Positions 28,301 through 43,300 are shown, counted from the stretch's first letter. The stretch is 64,000 bases of DNA from Liolophura sinensis (GCF_032854445.1 NC_088300.1:39954458-40018457), one strand, 5' to 3'. Numbers and translations are program-made. Notes: generated by a model not told the origin, from the sequence alone.

Positions 28301-31300
28301 TCTACCTCTCCTATGTTTGCCTTTAATGCCCGTGTGTGTGCCTCTACCTCTCCTATGTTTGCCTTTAACGCCCGTGTGTGTGCCTTTACCTCTCCTATGT
28401 GTGCCTTACCTCCCGTGTCTGTGCCTTTCCCTCTCTTGTTTGGGCCCAGTAGTCTGTGGTTGTAAGCCACATGGTTCCATACAGTTTCTGCACCATACTG
28501 TGCACACAAAAAATTATGCTGCTTTAATTGGTTGAATTCTTGTCTATGACTGCATGAGCTTACTCAGGCATGATTGCCATACAGACATGACTTGTGAGCT
28601 AAAGAGTATATACACTGTATTTCGACTGACACACATTTGATTCTGATTGATTCATCCACTTTATATTGCCACGTAAGAGGTTTTGTTGGCGGGGGGGGGG
28701 GGGGGGGGGGGGGGGGGAAAGGGTGGCGGCAGATGGTGGTGGAGGAGTGCTGGAGGAGTTTGGTTAGTTTCTTATTAGAAAGACAAGTCTTTGCCATTCA
28801 TCTCCTCCCAAACTACTGCCTAAATTTCAATAAAACATCTTAACTCAACTTGTGCAAGCCTAAGTACAATGTTGATTAAGCTAATGAACAATGGAATGAA
28901 GCATACAGTGGGTGAAACCTACATCAGATAAACAATAGACATTAACAACTATGGGCAGAGGTGTCAGTCAATAAGACTCCCACCTGTAAACAGTGATCTC
29001 ATCTCACCAGACCCTAAACCACTGGCCTTCCAGACTCACACCTTTGCCCCATAGTTGTTAGTGTCTATTTTTCTGACGTATGTTTCTTCTGTTGTATGTT
29101 TCATTTATTGTTTGCTTGCTTAATCAACAATGTAACCCTTTCTTGTCAATCTTGTCAATCTGTGTATGTTTCTTCTATTATTCATATGTTGAAATCAACA
29201 ACATAGCCCTCCCTTTAAATTGCTGTCACCAGTTGATCATTATGTTTGATAATGGTATCAGTGCCTATATCGAAACATCGAAACTGAATAAATAGAAGTT
29301 GTTATCCCTATATTTGTTATCTTATTTCAGGGTAAACCATAATTTCAAATTTCACAAAACTTTGCATATATCATCTCTATTCAAGGATATTGCAAAGTGA
29401 TTGACTTGTGGCGAAAGTTGAAACATTTGCGGAAAATTGCTTTGTTCAAATTTCCCAGTTTTCTGATAAAATTTTCCCATTGTTTTGCATGCAATGTTAA
29501 TATTGCCTGTTTACTGAGGAGTGATGGAAAACAGGGACTGCTTTAGTGTTTGAATGCTCATAATATTTGATGTCAAATTTATTTGATTGGTGTTTAAAGT
29601 ACGCTGTACACAAAAATATGATGTACAATTTATATTATTACCATTGCAGATAAAGAGATCGAGTTTTACAAAACTAAGGAAGGACTCAAAAGAGAAAGAT
29701 GATGTGACAGAAGGAGAACAGGAAGTCTGTAAGTTAAACTCTGAGATTGCTTTTCAGCCACTGGAACACACAAGTTGGAGTTGGCCACCTGGATACATCT
29801 TGGCCAGGGAATGTTTATGTTCCTTGCTTCAGCTAACTGCTTGCTTGTGTGGCCTTGGGGGGGGCAATAAGCCACAGAAAACGCTTGTGTGCCCATTTGC
29901 GCAGACTAAGATGTGTTGAACATTTGTCTTCCATTTGTGCATTTGTGCTGTGGGAAAGTTCATCAGTAACTTACCACAGGTTAATGGTTTAACCCACAGC
30001 TTCTTCCATCCTTAAAACCGATGGCGTTTAAGGAGCTAATAAATAAATACATGCTGGCCATGACTGTGAAATGAGCCTTTAAATATGAGAGCGTATAGGT
30101 ATTTGGTCTTCAGACAGTAATATGTACATTTCATAGGCTTTGTCCAGATTGTAATGTAAACCATAAGAGACTTTGGGTAGTTTAGGTCATTGATGTTTGT
30201 GGCTGGTCACTTACCTTTGACCGATGTGGCATACATGTATTACACCTGTAACTGGCTCTGTATTTGGAAATCTATCTCTTTGTTTGTCACACATGGTTTA
30301 CCTTTGGGCATTCTGTTTTGCTTACTCCACCCACAAAACTACAGCTTACTAGAGTCATGTCAGTGAATACCGCTATACATAAAAACGTGTCAAACAAACA
30401 AGTAAATAAAGATAAATCTGTCATATAAAATAGATAAATAAATAATGTGCAACTATTCTTGTTTAGCCCTAAAATTGTTTGTGTGTAATCATGCCAGTTG
30501 CCAACAGGAACGTGGGGACTTGCATTTTGCACAGTCGTTTATAACAGGCCTCGTGTTACACTTACTGTTAGGAATTGTCACAAGTGGGATAAACACAAAC
30601 CCAGCGTATAAATTGGAGAGTTACTGAAGCAGCCATTGAGTCAGAGGGTTATTGGAGATGGGTCAGACCTCCTAATGTCCCATGTACATCAGATGTGTGC
30701 AGCCAGTCACAGTCAAAGCAGGAATAACTGAGTTTGGCTGTCCTCTTGGAGATGTTAGCTGTGGGCATTGTGATTGGCCATTGGTAATGCTTCATTGTCT
30801 CTATACATATACATAGTGTTGGTATATTTAAAAAAAAATTGCTCCACATCAAAGTGAGGAAACCTGGGATCAAACCCTGGTCGTATCATAGCCAAGACTT
30901 TAACAACATCACTTGCTGCTGCCTCTCCTGGCGCTCAGCACTGAGAGGTTAGGGTTGAGGAAACAGGACTGGTTGGCGCAGTGACAGTATGATGTGACTG
31001 GGTGGGGCATCTGTGGCATAGTACTTCAGTGGCGGCAGCACTTTGGCCGCAAGACTCGAAGACACAGTATATGTGTACACACCTAATGATCCCTTGTCAT
31101 CATATGACTGAAAAATCGTTAAGCACAACTTAAAAACCCCAAGCATACATACATACAGACATGCATACAGAAAAAACAATGATTTGTTTCAGACAAGCAG
31201 CACAAACGTTTTTAAATAATATTTGACTTGTCTATTCCTTTAGTATAAATAATAATTTTGGTTGCTTTAATTTCTTGCTTTAATTAAAAAGAGGATTTTA

Positions 31301-34300
31301 AAAGAATGATGTTTTTTTAAAGACCCATGTTTGATGATAAAAAAAACATACAAACAAAGTGTTGGGGTTGATATACTTTTGAAATCATTCATTACTAAAA
31401 AACAGTTCTTAGGAAAACAAACTTGTTTCTAAATTTCCTTTATCAGACTTGCATTTTCCTGCTCTCCTGTAGGGGTTAACATTTGAACGGCATTAAATGT
31501 TGTACGGTGGACTTGGTAGCTTGATACACCTTCAAAGGTGTCTTAGCCAGTGCTAAACCCCTAAATGTAACTCTCCCACCTGGTTTGCCATCAATCACCA
31601 GAGCTAAGGTTAACAAGGGGAAGGAGTCAAAAGTCAAGTCTCTTTGAAGAACCACTGGTTAGTGTTTGCTATCTGACTTCAGTTTTCAAATCCAATGTAG
31701 CAACATACATGATGATGTGTACACTCAATAAATAGTAGTTTACAGTCAATAAATAGTAGTTTGTTGAAGTTCTATTGCGTGCGCAAAGTTTAACTTAAAT
31801 ACCAGTTGTGATGATGCAGTGGTAAATATATTAAATGCAGAATGTATATGTTTTTTACTCTTTTGAGCAGGTTAAAATCGTTTGTCACAGAGGTACACCT
31901 GGAGAGTGTACATGTGTAGATAAGGTTTTAAGAAGAACATTGGTGGTGTATTTAAGCTTAGTAGGCAGCTGGAGTCCTGTGCCTCAGGCAGCCTGTGCTA
32001 GACAGAGATATTTTTGCACCATGGTTGAAAACAAACCCTTCATAGCAGACTCTAGATAGAAGGAAGCAGGGCTCATGAATTATGTAACATGCGTATTTCT
32101 GTTGTCCCCAAAATCCGCAGCCCAGTGGTTTTCGGTTTACCATGCAGTTGGTCTGTGAACGGAACTGTAGCAGGGCTGTCTCAAATGTCTGCCTTAAGGT
32201 GTTCTCCTCAATTATGGGGGTGTATATTTAGCCTGTCAAGTGTTGGGTTAGGCCCATTTTCACATCTGTCTCACCTCTGATGTAGACAGAGCCCCAAATA
32301 GAGTGAAGTGCCAGGGCCACTCCAGTTGCCACTTACCACCACATAGCCATTATATGCTTCACATACATGTTTATACATAGGTGTATTGGCAGCTGTGATG
32401 AGTGCTGTAAACAACCTAACAGGCCAGACAGTTTTAGAAAGAACAGGCAGAGGAAAAATGTCCGTGCTCTGACAACAATACTATGTGCTCTATTGTATTG
32501 TTGGCTGACTGACTGACTGACTGACTGACTTAGCACTGAGAGAATACATGCTTCACATGGTGTCCGTATCCAAACAAACTATGCTTTCTTAGTCAATACT
32601 TGCACTGTGTTTATTTATTTATTTGATTGGTGTTTTACGCTGTACTCAAGATTATTATACCTCGTAACGTTATTCTCCGTTTCCATTGGTCGAGAGACGG
32701 TCACATGATATTCCGCAAAACATGATGTAAAACAATCTCGCGCCACCCAAGAAATGCAACATCTCGCTTACAAAGTAACATCTGATGTTCACGAGGCAAT
32801 ATCCAACAATCTCCTGCTAATATCCAACAGTCATGCGTGTTTATTCCATGGCAGTTATCTCTCTTTGTTAGTTCTCTGACTTCTGCTTGTTCGTGAAGTA
32901 AACATAAGGTTTACAGTTATCGCTCCATTATCGACGTACAAATTTGGTGATTATACACAACCAGAAACGTACACTGTTTTGTCAGTATAAGGAAACATAT
33001 TGTGCATGCTGTATATGAGATATGAGGGGTTGTCAGCTCTCGACCAGTGATTTTCAACACGGGCGACAATTCCTCGTATCCCATCCCATAGCATGCACTA
33101 TCCGTGTAATATTTTACGTCTGCGGCCATTATTATGGTGGGAGGAAACTGGGAAGAACCTGGGGGGGGGGGGGGGGGGGCGCGGAAACACATGATAATCT
33201 GCAGGTTGCTGACAGCATTAGCTGCCCCACTTCAACTCACAGCGACTGCATTGGTGAGAGGTTTCGGGGTCATTGTTCTAACCACCTTGGCCATGGAGGC
33301 CTGACTACTTGCACTGTGTAGTAGATTTTCTATATCATGCAATTAATACACCTAGAGGTGAAAATTTTTTAGTTATATGTGTATATATATATATATTTGT
33401 CTTGAGAACTGTGGAAAGCTGTGTGACATTTGATGATTCACATTTGTAATGGAATAATCTGTTCTTTATTTTGGTGACATTCAAGGGAAAAGTCGATGTA
33501 GCATAACATACATTGGAAGTGTTAACTAAACAGGCCCTAATTGGTGTTAATATGTTAGAGTGATACTTGATTGCTCCTCATTATCACTAAACTTCATTAT
33601 CAAGATATTTGCGTTTAGCAAGCTGTCCTCAATAATTTTTCACTTTAATTTATACCGTGGTCAGAGTTATGGAATGATGATCTGTGGGTAGCAAACACTT
33701 ACCATTTCCTGTTACTTATCTCTTATATAATGTCCACATAAACAAAAACATATTTTTTTAACAGGTGTGTCATGAAATCTTGCATTACATGGGAGCTGGG
33801 TCGCTAATTTTTACCCAGCAGCCCATGATTTAACCTAGGGGCGGCCTACTTATTACAATAAACATGTGTTTCAGTGAAATTCTGCATTGGAAATTGTTCC
33901 CCCATTCCCAGTTACTGATAATAAAAATTAATGGAGAAACTGAAAATGTCAAGTTGAAAGCGTTACTTCGAGATGCTTTCGTATTATTGGTAGTGAAAAG
34001 CAGCTGTGACCTCAAACTTCAAAGGCCACAGTGTAAGCCTGGGTGCTGATTTCAACATGGCTGCTCTGTTGTGGCCACTGTAATAGTGCGCATCCTAAAA
34101 TGTGGTTTTCATCCTCTGTGTCTGATTGGTTCCCGTGTTATCACCGCAGAATGTTTCATTAACTCCTCAGCAATGTGGTGTTGTGTGTTCAAGTCCAGCT
34201 TATGCTCTGGCTTTCTCTCCAGCCCTATGTGGGAATGTCTGCCAGTAATGTTCGGCTGGTTGTGGGATTCCCCAGGTTCTGCCCAATTTCCTTCCCCGAT

Positions 34301-37300
34301 AATTCTGGTTACCATGGCATTATTGAAATTATCTTGCGGTTATCATACATGTGTAAGTAAAACATTTTTGAGAACGGTGTAAAACACCAATCAAATAAAT
34401 AAACAAATAGACGTGTTGATTCATAGTGCTACGCAATAGTGGTGATCTTTCTCTTCTTCTTACATCTGTTGCAGCTCACGAGATCGATCCTGTGTACAGC
34501 TTGTTAAAATGTGCAGCAGATTTGCCCAAGGCGGGCAGCTCGGGGAAACCATGTACCAATACAACCTGCTCAGGACACAAACATGGGATAGAGTGTGGGG
34601 GAAACACCTCTCAGAGCTCAAGCCCTTCATCTTCAGGTAAACTGACTTGATACCTCATCTGTATACACTGTGTAGGGCGGGGTGGGGGGGGGGTGAACAC
34701 AAGTATTTCATACCAGCGGTATTGATGCATTTCTATGTATGAAATTTGCTCAACCTGGAAAGGAAAAATCTATGGTAAAAATTTGTGATATGTATGTCAG
34801 TGATGCATCCACTTCATTGTGCTCAAAGGAATAACTTTTTTGCAGTTACAAAGAAGTAACTTAATGGTTCTGGTAACTAGTGCTGAAGTGTATACTAGTT
34901 TATATGTTTCAGAAATTTGTGAAGCACAGTGATAGACTTTACAATTTTGCCCAAATGAAAGCAAATGAACACAGTATATGGTGATGTTGCTAATGTCAGT
35001 ATATTTGTATACTAAATCCAGAAATGTATACATATTACAGATATGTATTAAGATGAATGCATTATCATGTATGAAATGCAGTATTGATGTTGTAAATTGT
35101 AGGAGATTCACCACTTTTTATGCAGCAAATGAAATTTATGTGATATAGCCTGTTGTACAGTTTTTTTTGTATTTCCAAAACCAAAATTTAAAGACTGCAG
35201 AAATTATGATTGTATTGAAATTGATGAATGACATATATGTGGTTTTTCACCGGGATTGTGTAGAAGTGAACCTGCATGTGTGTGATACGCTGAAAAAAAT
35301 AATAAAATAACAATTGTTTTCATAATTGCTTTCTGAATTATTAAATTGCATCGAGATGAAAATTATGTTATATTTATGAATCACCCTGCTCTGATAACAA
35401 ATTTGTGAGTTGTTCATTATGTGACACCCATTGTTGCTAATGAATACACATATATATTTTTCTCTAACAGGCTGTAACGTATTTGTTTTAATGCCTTATG
35501 ACACTTTCCCAGTGCACACAATTTACAAAAGGGGGAGCATGTGACAATTCCTCTTATTGTTGACAAGACTTTTTCTTGCATGCGCATATTTTCTTAAATT
35601 ACATTAATATTACATTATATTTTTATGATGCTTGATAATGCTTGGTGTGAATTTTTTATCAAATCGTTGTAGCATCCCCATTTATTATCTGTTGTGTCAT
35701 AATGGATTTCATTAATAAGACATAACTTGTAGTGTAAGCCAAGTTTAGACACTCATTGTGGGAAACCTTAACATGGGAAAGATCCAAGATTGGGAAGATG
35801 GGAGAAAAAATTGAAATGGGGCACCCTGATAAATCTATGATAGGTATATAGTTTACAGTCTGAGTAGCCCAGTAATGTACTACCATTGATTGGCATGTAT
35901 GATAATCTGCTGACTTTGTGCCTGTAAGCAAGGTCAAGTAGAACTTTGCTCATTTTTGAGCAAAATATTTTCATTCTGCAGTATATAAAGTATACATTAT
36001 ATACTTTATATATGGCTGAAAATGGCTAGAGATGCATGTATAGCAAAATTGTACATTCAGCAGGATTCATGCTGAAGATGTTAATATGCGTATACATTCA
36101 ACATGCTTAGTATTTATTTTATTTATTTGTTTGATTGGTGTTTCACGCAGTACTCAAGAATATTTCACTTATACGGCGATGGCCAGCATTATGGTGGGTG
36201 GAAACCGGGCTCAGCCGGGGGGGAAACTCGCAACCATCCGCAGGTTGCTGGCAGACCTTCCCACATATGGCCGAAGAGGAAGCCAGCATGAGCTGGACTT
36301 GAACTCACAGCAACCGCATTAGAACATGCTTAGTAAGGCTACGTGTATATACATTCAATCAGCATATCACCACGATATGGGGGAATCTCCTACAAAGAGG
36401 CATTGTCAATCATTCATTATAACAGCAGTCTCGATGCACAGACTGAATGTGGAAGGAACTGAAGAAAACTCGCAGCCGCCAGCTGCTTTGTCTATCCTCG
36501 GAACACTTGTGCAATAACCATAGTAGTTTTTACATCATCTCTTCTCCGTTTTTGCTCCCAGCTTCATTTATATATATGCTGTATGGAGAGTTTGTCTCTG
36601 CTGTGTGTTCAGTACCTTGATGATCAGACCACCACATGCATATTGTGGACGCACAACATTTTGAGTAACACAGGCAGTATTCATGCAGAAAATTCAAGAT
36701 GTTGGGTATTTCTGTAAGTAAGGCAATAAATTGGTACTTATAATAGAAATGAAGGTCAATTAGGTGATAGAAAAATCCTAGGAAAAGTAAGAAACAGCAC
36801 AGCAATTCATAGTCGTGGTAATACAAAGATATGTCTGTTTTAACATGTTTGTTTAGGATTTATCTGGCAAGCTTTAGACCATGTGTATCAGCTGGCAACA
36901 TCTGCTTTTAGTTACTCTGAGATAAGGTTAATGTACTGGAACAATTCAGGTGCCAAAGCTATTGCGTGAGAGCAGATAAGTATGTTTAGTCCAACATTTT
37001 CTACTTAACATTAAAGATTGTAACTAAATGCTGCATAATGCCTGCTTTACAATGTGTTTATTATAGTGAGCATTTACACATGTACGTGAACTCAGAGGTT
37101 TATGCACATACTGGTATATGCAAATAATCTTACACTACCTAGAAAGTAAAATCTAACCTGTATTTATTGCATATTATTGATTCATTCCATGCTGTTGGTA
37201 GTAAGATACAGAAAAAAGGGTTTGGTTAACATTATCTACATAAGCCTAACACATGAGCTAGCTAGGGGAAGGTGTTCAAATGTTTTGGTGATTTGAGGTT

Positions 37301-40300
37301 ATCCTAAATATATAATATTATCCTATTATAAACATCATTCGAGTCTTCATGTCAGATTTGAGGATATCTTAAAATACTCATAGTGAACTGAAACTGTAAT
37401 CATACCTTTATATTAGCTGGTCTTACGAGGTAAGGAGAGGTGTTGAGAGAGGGGTATCAGATGCTGGTGGTGGCGGTGACAGTGTCGATGTCCAGTTTGG
37501 TTAAAAGTTTTGGCCAGTCATAGGCATACAGTGGCCACCCATAGTACACAGATAGCCAATGATCAGTAGCGATTTGCATATCAAAGACCAAGGAAGTCTT
37601 TTACCTCATTGCTCAACATTTTGCTCATCTGTTCACATGGTTGTAATTGCCACCCATAGTACAAGGACTGCCAGATGGAGTTTGTGATTTGCATATCAAA
37701 GACTTCTGCGCTAAATTTGTGCACTAACTCCCCACAAGGTTTGTTACCACCACTATGATTTACAACAGCATATCATGTGAAGTCACTGCTTTGCAATCCT
37801 TACGCATACGATAAACAGTCCTAGTTGTGACAGTATAATTATTTTGGTCTTTCTTGTTTATTTAATGACAAGATCTTAGCACTATATAATTACAGGATGA
37901 TAACTGTGTTTGGCAGTATCAATCATTCTGCTTGTTTCTTGGCTTAGAGATCAAAAACCGAACTTTATGCGGTTTTACAAACTGCTCAATCAGGCAAGCC
38001 ACTAGTATTCTCTGAATGCCTGGTCATAAATCGCATCATTTACAGGTTCAATTTAATCTTCGGCACCAAGCAGGTTATGTTTTTATTCATTTGTCTGCCT
38101 GTCAGCAACTTTACTGAAAGTGTTATGCAACAATTTGGATGAAATTTTTTGTACAGCTTACCAAGGGACAAGCACAGATGAATCAGGCCCAGATATCCAC
38201 ATATCATCATGCTAATTAATACTTCCAATGGTAATGTTAAATATGACACAAAATTCTTATTTTCTTTTAATTGATTTTTTGAACTGTATATATGTAGGCC
38301 GACGAAGCAATAAGAAACTGGTGCTTCAGTTTGATTGGAATTGAGTCAAAACCTTGCTGTCATAAAAATAGTAATAGTTAAACAGTTGGATTTTGGTTAT
38401 TTGTCAGTTCTGAGGCTTTGATTGATATGGACTGTCATACTGTAGCTGGAGGTTTGTCAGAAGGCATTATTCCAAACCCATCTCTGTCTACAGCAATAAG
38501 TATAGTTTTTTGTTACAAGCACAGTATGTTACCTGAACACCTCCAGTGTGTGGTTAACCAGGACCTAAACTTGGCTTTAGTGATCAGCATGAAGACTGCT
38601 ATAGGTGTGAGAACCAAAGTATCATCATTGGTTCTAACTGAATCATAGATTAAAGACCACCTAGATGTAAAGCCCCGTACAGACTATCCAACATCACTCA
38701 ACTTTTGTTGACTCAACAAGAGTCGAGTTGAAGTTGAGTCAACAAGTTGAGTCATGTTGAGTAGTCTGGACTTGTTCTTCAGCTTCTTTCAACAACACTC
38801 AACACTATCCAACTTTGTTGAATGGGAAGTGTGCTTGTGTATGTTTTGTCAACAGGTTGAGTCATGTTGAGTGAAAGTAGCCAATCAGCAGGCGTGTGGA
38901 AATAACATGACTGTCGTAAGGCATGTGACCTGGGCAAAATGGTGGCACCAAATGAGAGAGAAACTGGTCTCACGATGAGACAGTTTCGTTGTACAGGAGT
39001 ATGAAAAATACCCTTGCCTGTACAACACGCTCTCTAAAGATTACAAAGACAGGGACAAAAGACAATAATTGTGTCTCATGCATTGGAGAGAAAGATGGAA
39101 ATTTCCCTCCATTTTATCCAAAGTTTCGTAAACAGAGCTCCGCACTCGACAACAGTGTTAGGCAATGTTGACCCATCTAATCTGTAGTGTGGACGGGACA
39201 CTCAACTTACCTCAACAGCATTCAACTTGCTGTTGAGTCAGTGTTGGACAGTCTGGATGGGGCTTTAAAGGATTAGTTCTTACCTGTGATGCACACAGAC
39301 ATTTACGGTACCAAAGATGAACTCCCTACATGTAACTTTATACATAAATTAAGGCATAAACACTATTTTACAGTAAGTAGTTTTTCAAACATATGTTGAT
39401 AATTTTGCAACGGTGGGTTTAGTGCATCAGTGTAAAAGAAATGATGGGTATGGTGTTGTACTGAAGCCTTGTTAATTAATGTGGTTTCCTACAGATAATA
39501 AACCTGACAAAAATTACAACCATTTGATTAAACACAAATAAGGATTGAAATTCAAAGGTAAATGTTGTAAACATTGGCGGAAATATTAATATGTAGAATA
39601 AGCTTTTGTATTGTTGTCGTTTCATTCACTTTTTCATTACTGGGAAATCATCGTGACCTGTATATGACCTGTGTACACGGCAGTCTCTGCACAAACGGAT
39701 TCTCAGATTTCCTTAACAGATAATAAGGCTGTTTTAAAGTATATACATGTGCACAGAAGTACCGAGAAGGTATAGGTTGCCTACCTGATACATGTTAACT
39801 TTCCTCTCCACCCTTTACAATCAATATAGTAAAGACATCTACATATTCATTAAATGTGTGTGTCCATATAATTAGTGGTTTGGGAAGTTCAGGATGTATA
39901 ACTACAAATGTAGCTGCATAAATACAAGATGTGACACAGGAATTGGCATGTGTGTGAGAGCCTTGTGAAATGTCCCATGTCCTCAAACCAAGCTTGTGTC
40001 ATGAAAAACCATTCCTCTAACCCCTTCTCCACTAACAATGGCTAATGGACAACTTGGAAGATGATTCTGATCCTGTAGACTACATTAACCGCTAACAATC
40101 TATTCTGGATTCACTGATTGGCTGTGAGATGGTATTGCTGCATGGCACTGCCAGATCCTAACTCTCAAGATGATACCCGGTGACTGAATGGAAACAATGG
40201 AGTTCACCGTTAAAGTCCTGATTTTCTCATTGCTTCCCAGGAATGCACGATCTTGTGGCTCAGAGTCTAGGAGGAGAGTTCAAGTATTTCTACAAGATGA

Positions 40301-43300
40301 CAAGCCCAACCAAAAAGAGCTATAGTGCTTTTGACCGTGTGTTTTGAGATAATTTCTCACTGCTGGAGTACATTATGTGATGTCTTGAACAGTTGTTGAG
40401 CATATTGGTTCCCCACTTCAGTGCTCATCATTGGATGATGTACATAGTGGCAGGACAGGGGTTTCCCATAACTCCCTCATGAATATGTGTCAAGCAAGTG
40501 CAAAAATAAAGGCTTTGCCAAAATGGCTTTATTTACATTTTACAGTTTTGATCAGAGAAGTTGGAAGAATTTGGTTTTGTGATGGAGTCTACGGCATGAC
40601 GTTTTTTTGGGGAGCTGCATGAGTTTTTAGGCGAAATCTCTCATGCCCCCATTACTTGGTCATTAAGGAAAACCATGCTGTTGGATTGACAAAAAGTTCC
40701 ACCTGGACAGTGTTTGTGGCCTAGCTAACAGTTGTCAAGGGAAGGATTCCTACAGATGAGGGAGGAATCTTCCAGAACAGCTTATACTTTATTCATGTTT
40801 GTAGGTTTCATGGAGTGCACCATGTAACTATTAGTCCATTCATAAACCTAGCAATTGTTCATTTTCATTTTTTTATTATAATAAGTCCTGTTGATCTGGA
40901 GTTAAAAAGTTTGTGGTGTGGTAATATAAACAAATTGTTGTGTTTGTACTGATAAGTCCTAAAACATGTATTTTTCTTCAGAGTAGATCTGATTTGTATT
41001 TTTGATAAAGTTCCAGTGTATATAACTACATAGCCATGATCAGTAGTGGCCTTTGATAATTAACTGTAAATACTGTAAATAATCCCCTTTTTTGGGGGTA
41101 ATAGTGCAGGCACTATGACATTTGCTGTTGAAATCGAGTCACAACTATATGGTAAATTTATTGTAAAGAATGGCCAGAAGTGTAAGTATATATGTTATTC
41201 AGTTTCAAAGGAATGCCAACGGGTAAGCAATGATCCACATATATGATCATTTGTTGAGGATGTGATGGTTAAGTTAGTCAGGTAGAACATTCAATTTACC
41301 TATATAATGTGTCTGTGATTTCAGTAGCGATCAAATTTATCCTGTTCATAACCTTTTCACAACAGGCAGTGAGGCATTTGAGGTTTGAAGGGAAAAATGG
41401 ATGATGCACAAGTTGATGTACTAACTTTAAAGTTGTTCATCTTTTGTAGCTTTAAATATTGTTGGGGGGAAAAAGTGTGCAACAACCAATTCCTTCAGAA
41501 CAGTGTACATATGTAGTTTTTATCTCATAGCCTTGAAGTTCTGTTTTGTCGATCTGTATTTCGAGTTATTGAGACTACAAAATCCCCATAATACTTACAT
41601 TATTGAACACAAACTGGCTCATGTATTTTGACCCAAACACAGCAGAGTATTTGGAGAGATAAACAGCTTGAAAGATTGAATACAACATAGAATGTGTTTT
41701 GTTTATACATCCAGTATAGGCATAATATAGGCAGCCCGGTATTACTATTGAGCAACTACATGTGTTTTACTGTACCTCATTCCCATAAGCCCGATTAAAT
41801 AAACCTCATTCCATTGTGTTAACTTTACACCAACATGATTTTTGAATGTATAATAAGCTTTGTCTTTTAAAACACTGTTTTAACAAGCAAAACATGTTGT
41901 CCAGTTGATAGTGGTGTGTTTTAAGGTAGATTTCATTCAGATAATTGATGCAACATGATTTGAAAAAAAGGAAAATACCAATCTGTAGTGGCACACCTGT
42001 GGTTCAAGCCTGAATTATTTCCATCTAAATGGAGTTTACCTATATTAATGTACAGCTTATTTGCATTTTATTTGTTTATGTGTAGAAATACTCCAAATCC
42101 TCAACCTTTTGGCATATGAAAGAGCAAATTTTAGAGTGATTTATACACTCTTTAAATTTCATTTTGGATACAAAACTACACTGGTCGAGTTTTGGCCAAC
42201 TGATAATTTTATCAGTCTACACAGAATAATGCCCTCGAAATATGCTTGAATAAACACCTCGCAAACTTGTGAAAAGGTCAAAGGATGACAGTAAAACATT
42301 ATATTATAATTACGGAACACAGCATCAAAGTTATGGGTTGAGAATTAAAATCAGGTTAGCTTTTATACATTTCTATCCATTTAAAGTAATAATTTAATAA
42401 CGAACATCATTTTTGTATTTGATGTATTTTTGCTTTTTTCTAAAATAATAATAATAATACATGTTCGTGTATTCTACATGGTACACTCATTCCTTTTCCC
42501 AAACTTATGCAAGAGCTTAACTAAATTGAGCAATTAAACACCTGGCCCTGCATACTCAACCATTTGATCATGTGTATATGATTAGTGGTTGTGAGTCTGG
42601 TTGTATGTTGTTGCCACCCTTTAAATCTTAATACAAGCTCTTGTGTTGCAACATTGATAACCAAACTTACATTTTTCTTATAGTTTGATTGACTTTCACA
42701 AGGAATCGTTACAGTGCTCCCTTCTGCACTTTTCAATTTGTCAAGCTGATAAATAAGTAAAAAGTTTTACCTGGCTGTGAAGCTGTTTTAAGCATGAAAT
42801 ACCGTACACTTGTAGTCGGAACTTGTTTCCAGTTCTGAGCTTCAGCAATTTTGATAGATAAAATGTTAAACGTAATACACATGTCCATCCATGCAGAGTC
42901 AGAAACCCTGGTGCAGCTCAATGACGCAGGAACCTCTCAACAGTGTGGTGATTGTGAGTTCAAGTCCAGCTCATGCTGGCTTCCTCTCGATTGTATGTGG
43001 GAAGGTCTGACTGCAACCTGCAGATGATCGTGAGTTTCCACCAAACTCCATCCAATTTCCTCCCACCATCGTGGTGGTTGCAGTAATATACGCAAAATAT
43101 TCTTGAATACGGAGCAAAACATGAATCAAATAAATAAGTAAAGAAATAAATAAATGAGTCTGATCTGAACTTGAGTTTTGATTCTAATTATGAATTTGTC
43201 TTAATTTTATTGTCTTTATTTGATGCTTTTGAAAGACATATACATTGAATAAATTTGCATTTCATAGTTACTCATGGATGTCTTCCTTGTTATTGCTTGG

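Larger units (their letters stand above)
19895..29649 (+). other. 9.8-kb intron
   Basis: It holds a SINE tail remnant, a poly-C run, a CT/TG minisatellite and a poly-G run, listed separately. The frame at 25971-26165 has paired cysteines (CQSC, CLPC) followed by a gtaaag, but the spacing does not fit a C1 domain and there is no good acceptor. No exon was recognised. Confidence 0.6.
29729..34474 (+). other. 4.7-kb intron where a C1-domain exon would be expected
   Basis: I scanned the plus frames for a C1 pattern (His, paired Cys-x2-Cys, His, Cys) and found none. Near misses such as a CPDC at about 30142 are followed quickly by stops. The intron contains SINE copies and one nested insertion. 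Confidence 0.55.

Noticed and set aside
27972-28535. 187-codon Cys/Leu-rich protein
   Set aside because: It follows a pyrimidine-rich minisatellite that is open in all three plus frames. No family signature.
38298-38343. Linker exon beginning GRRSNKKLVLQFDWN
   Set aside because: It has the correct phase but a weak acceptor, runs to a stop within 15 codons, and lacks a donor.
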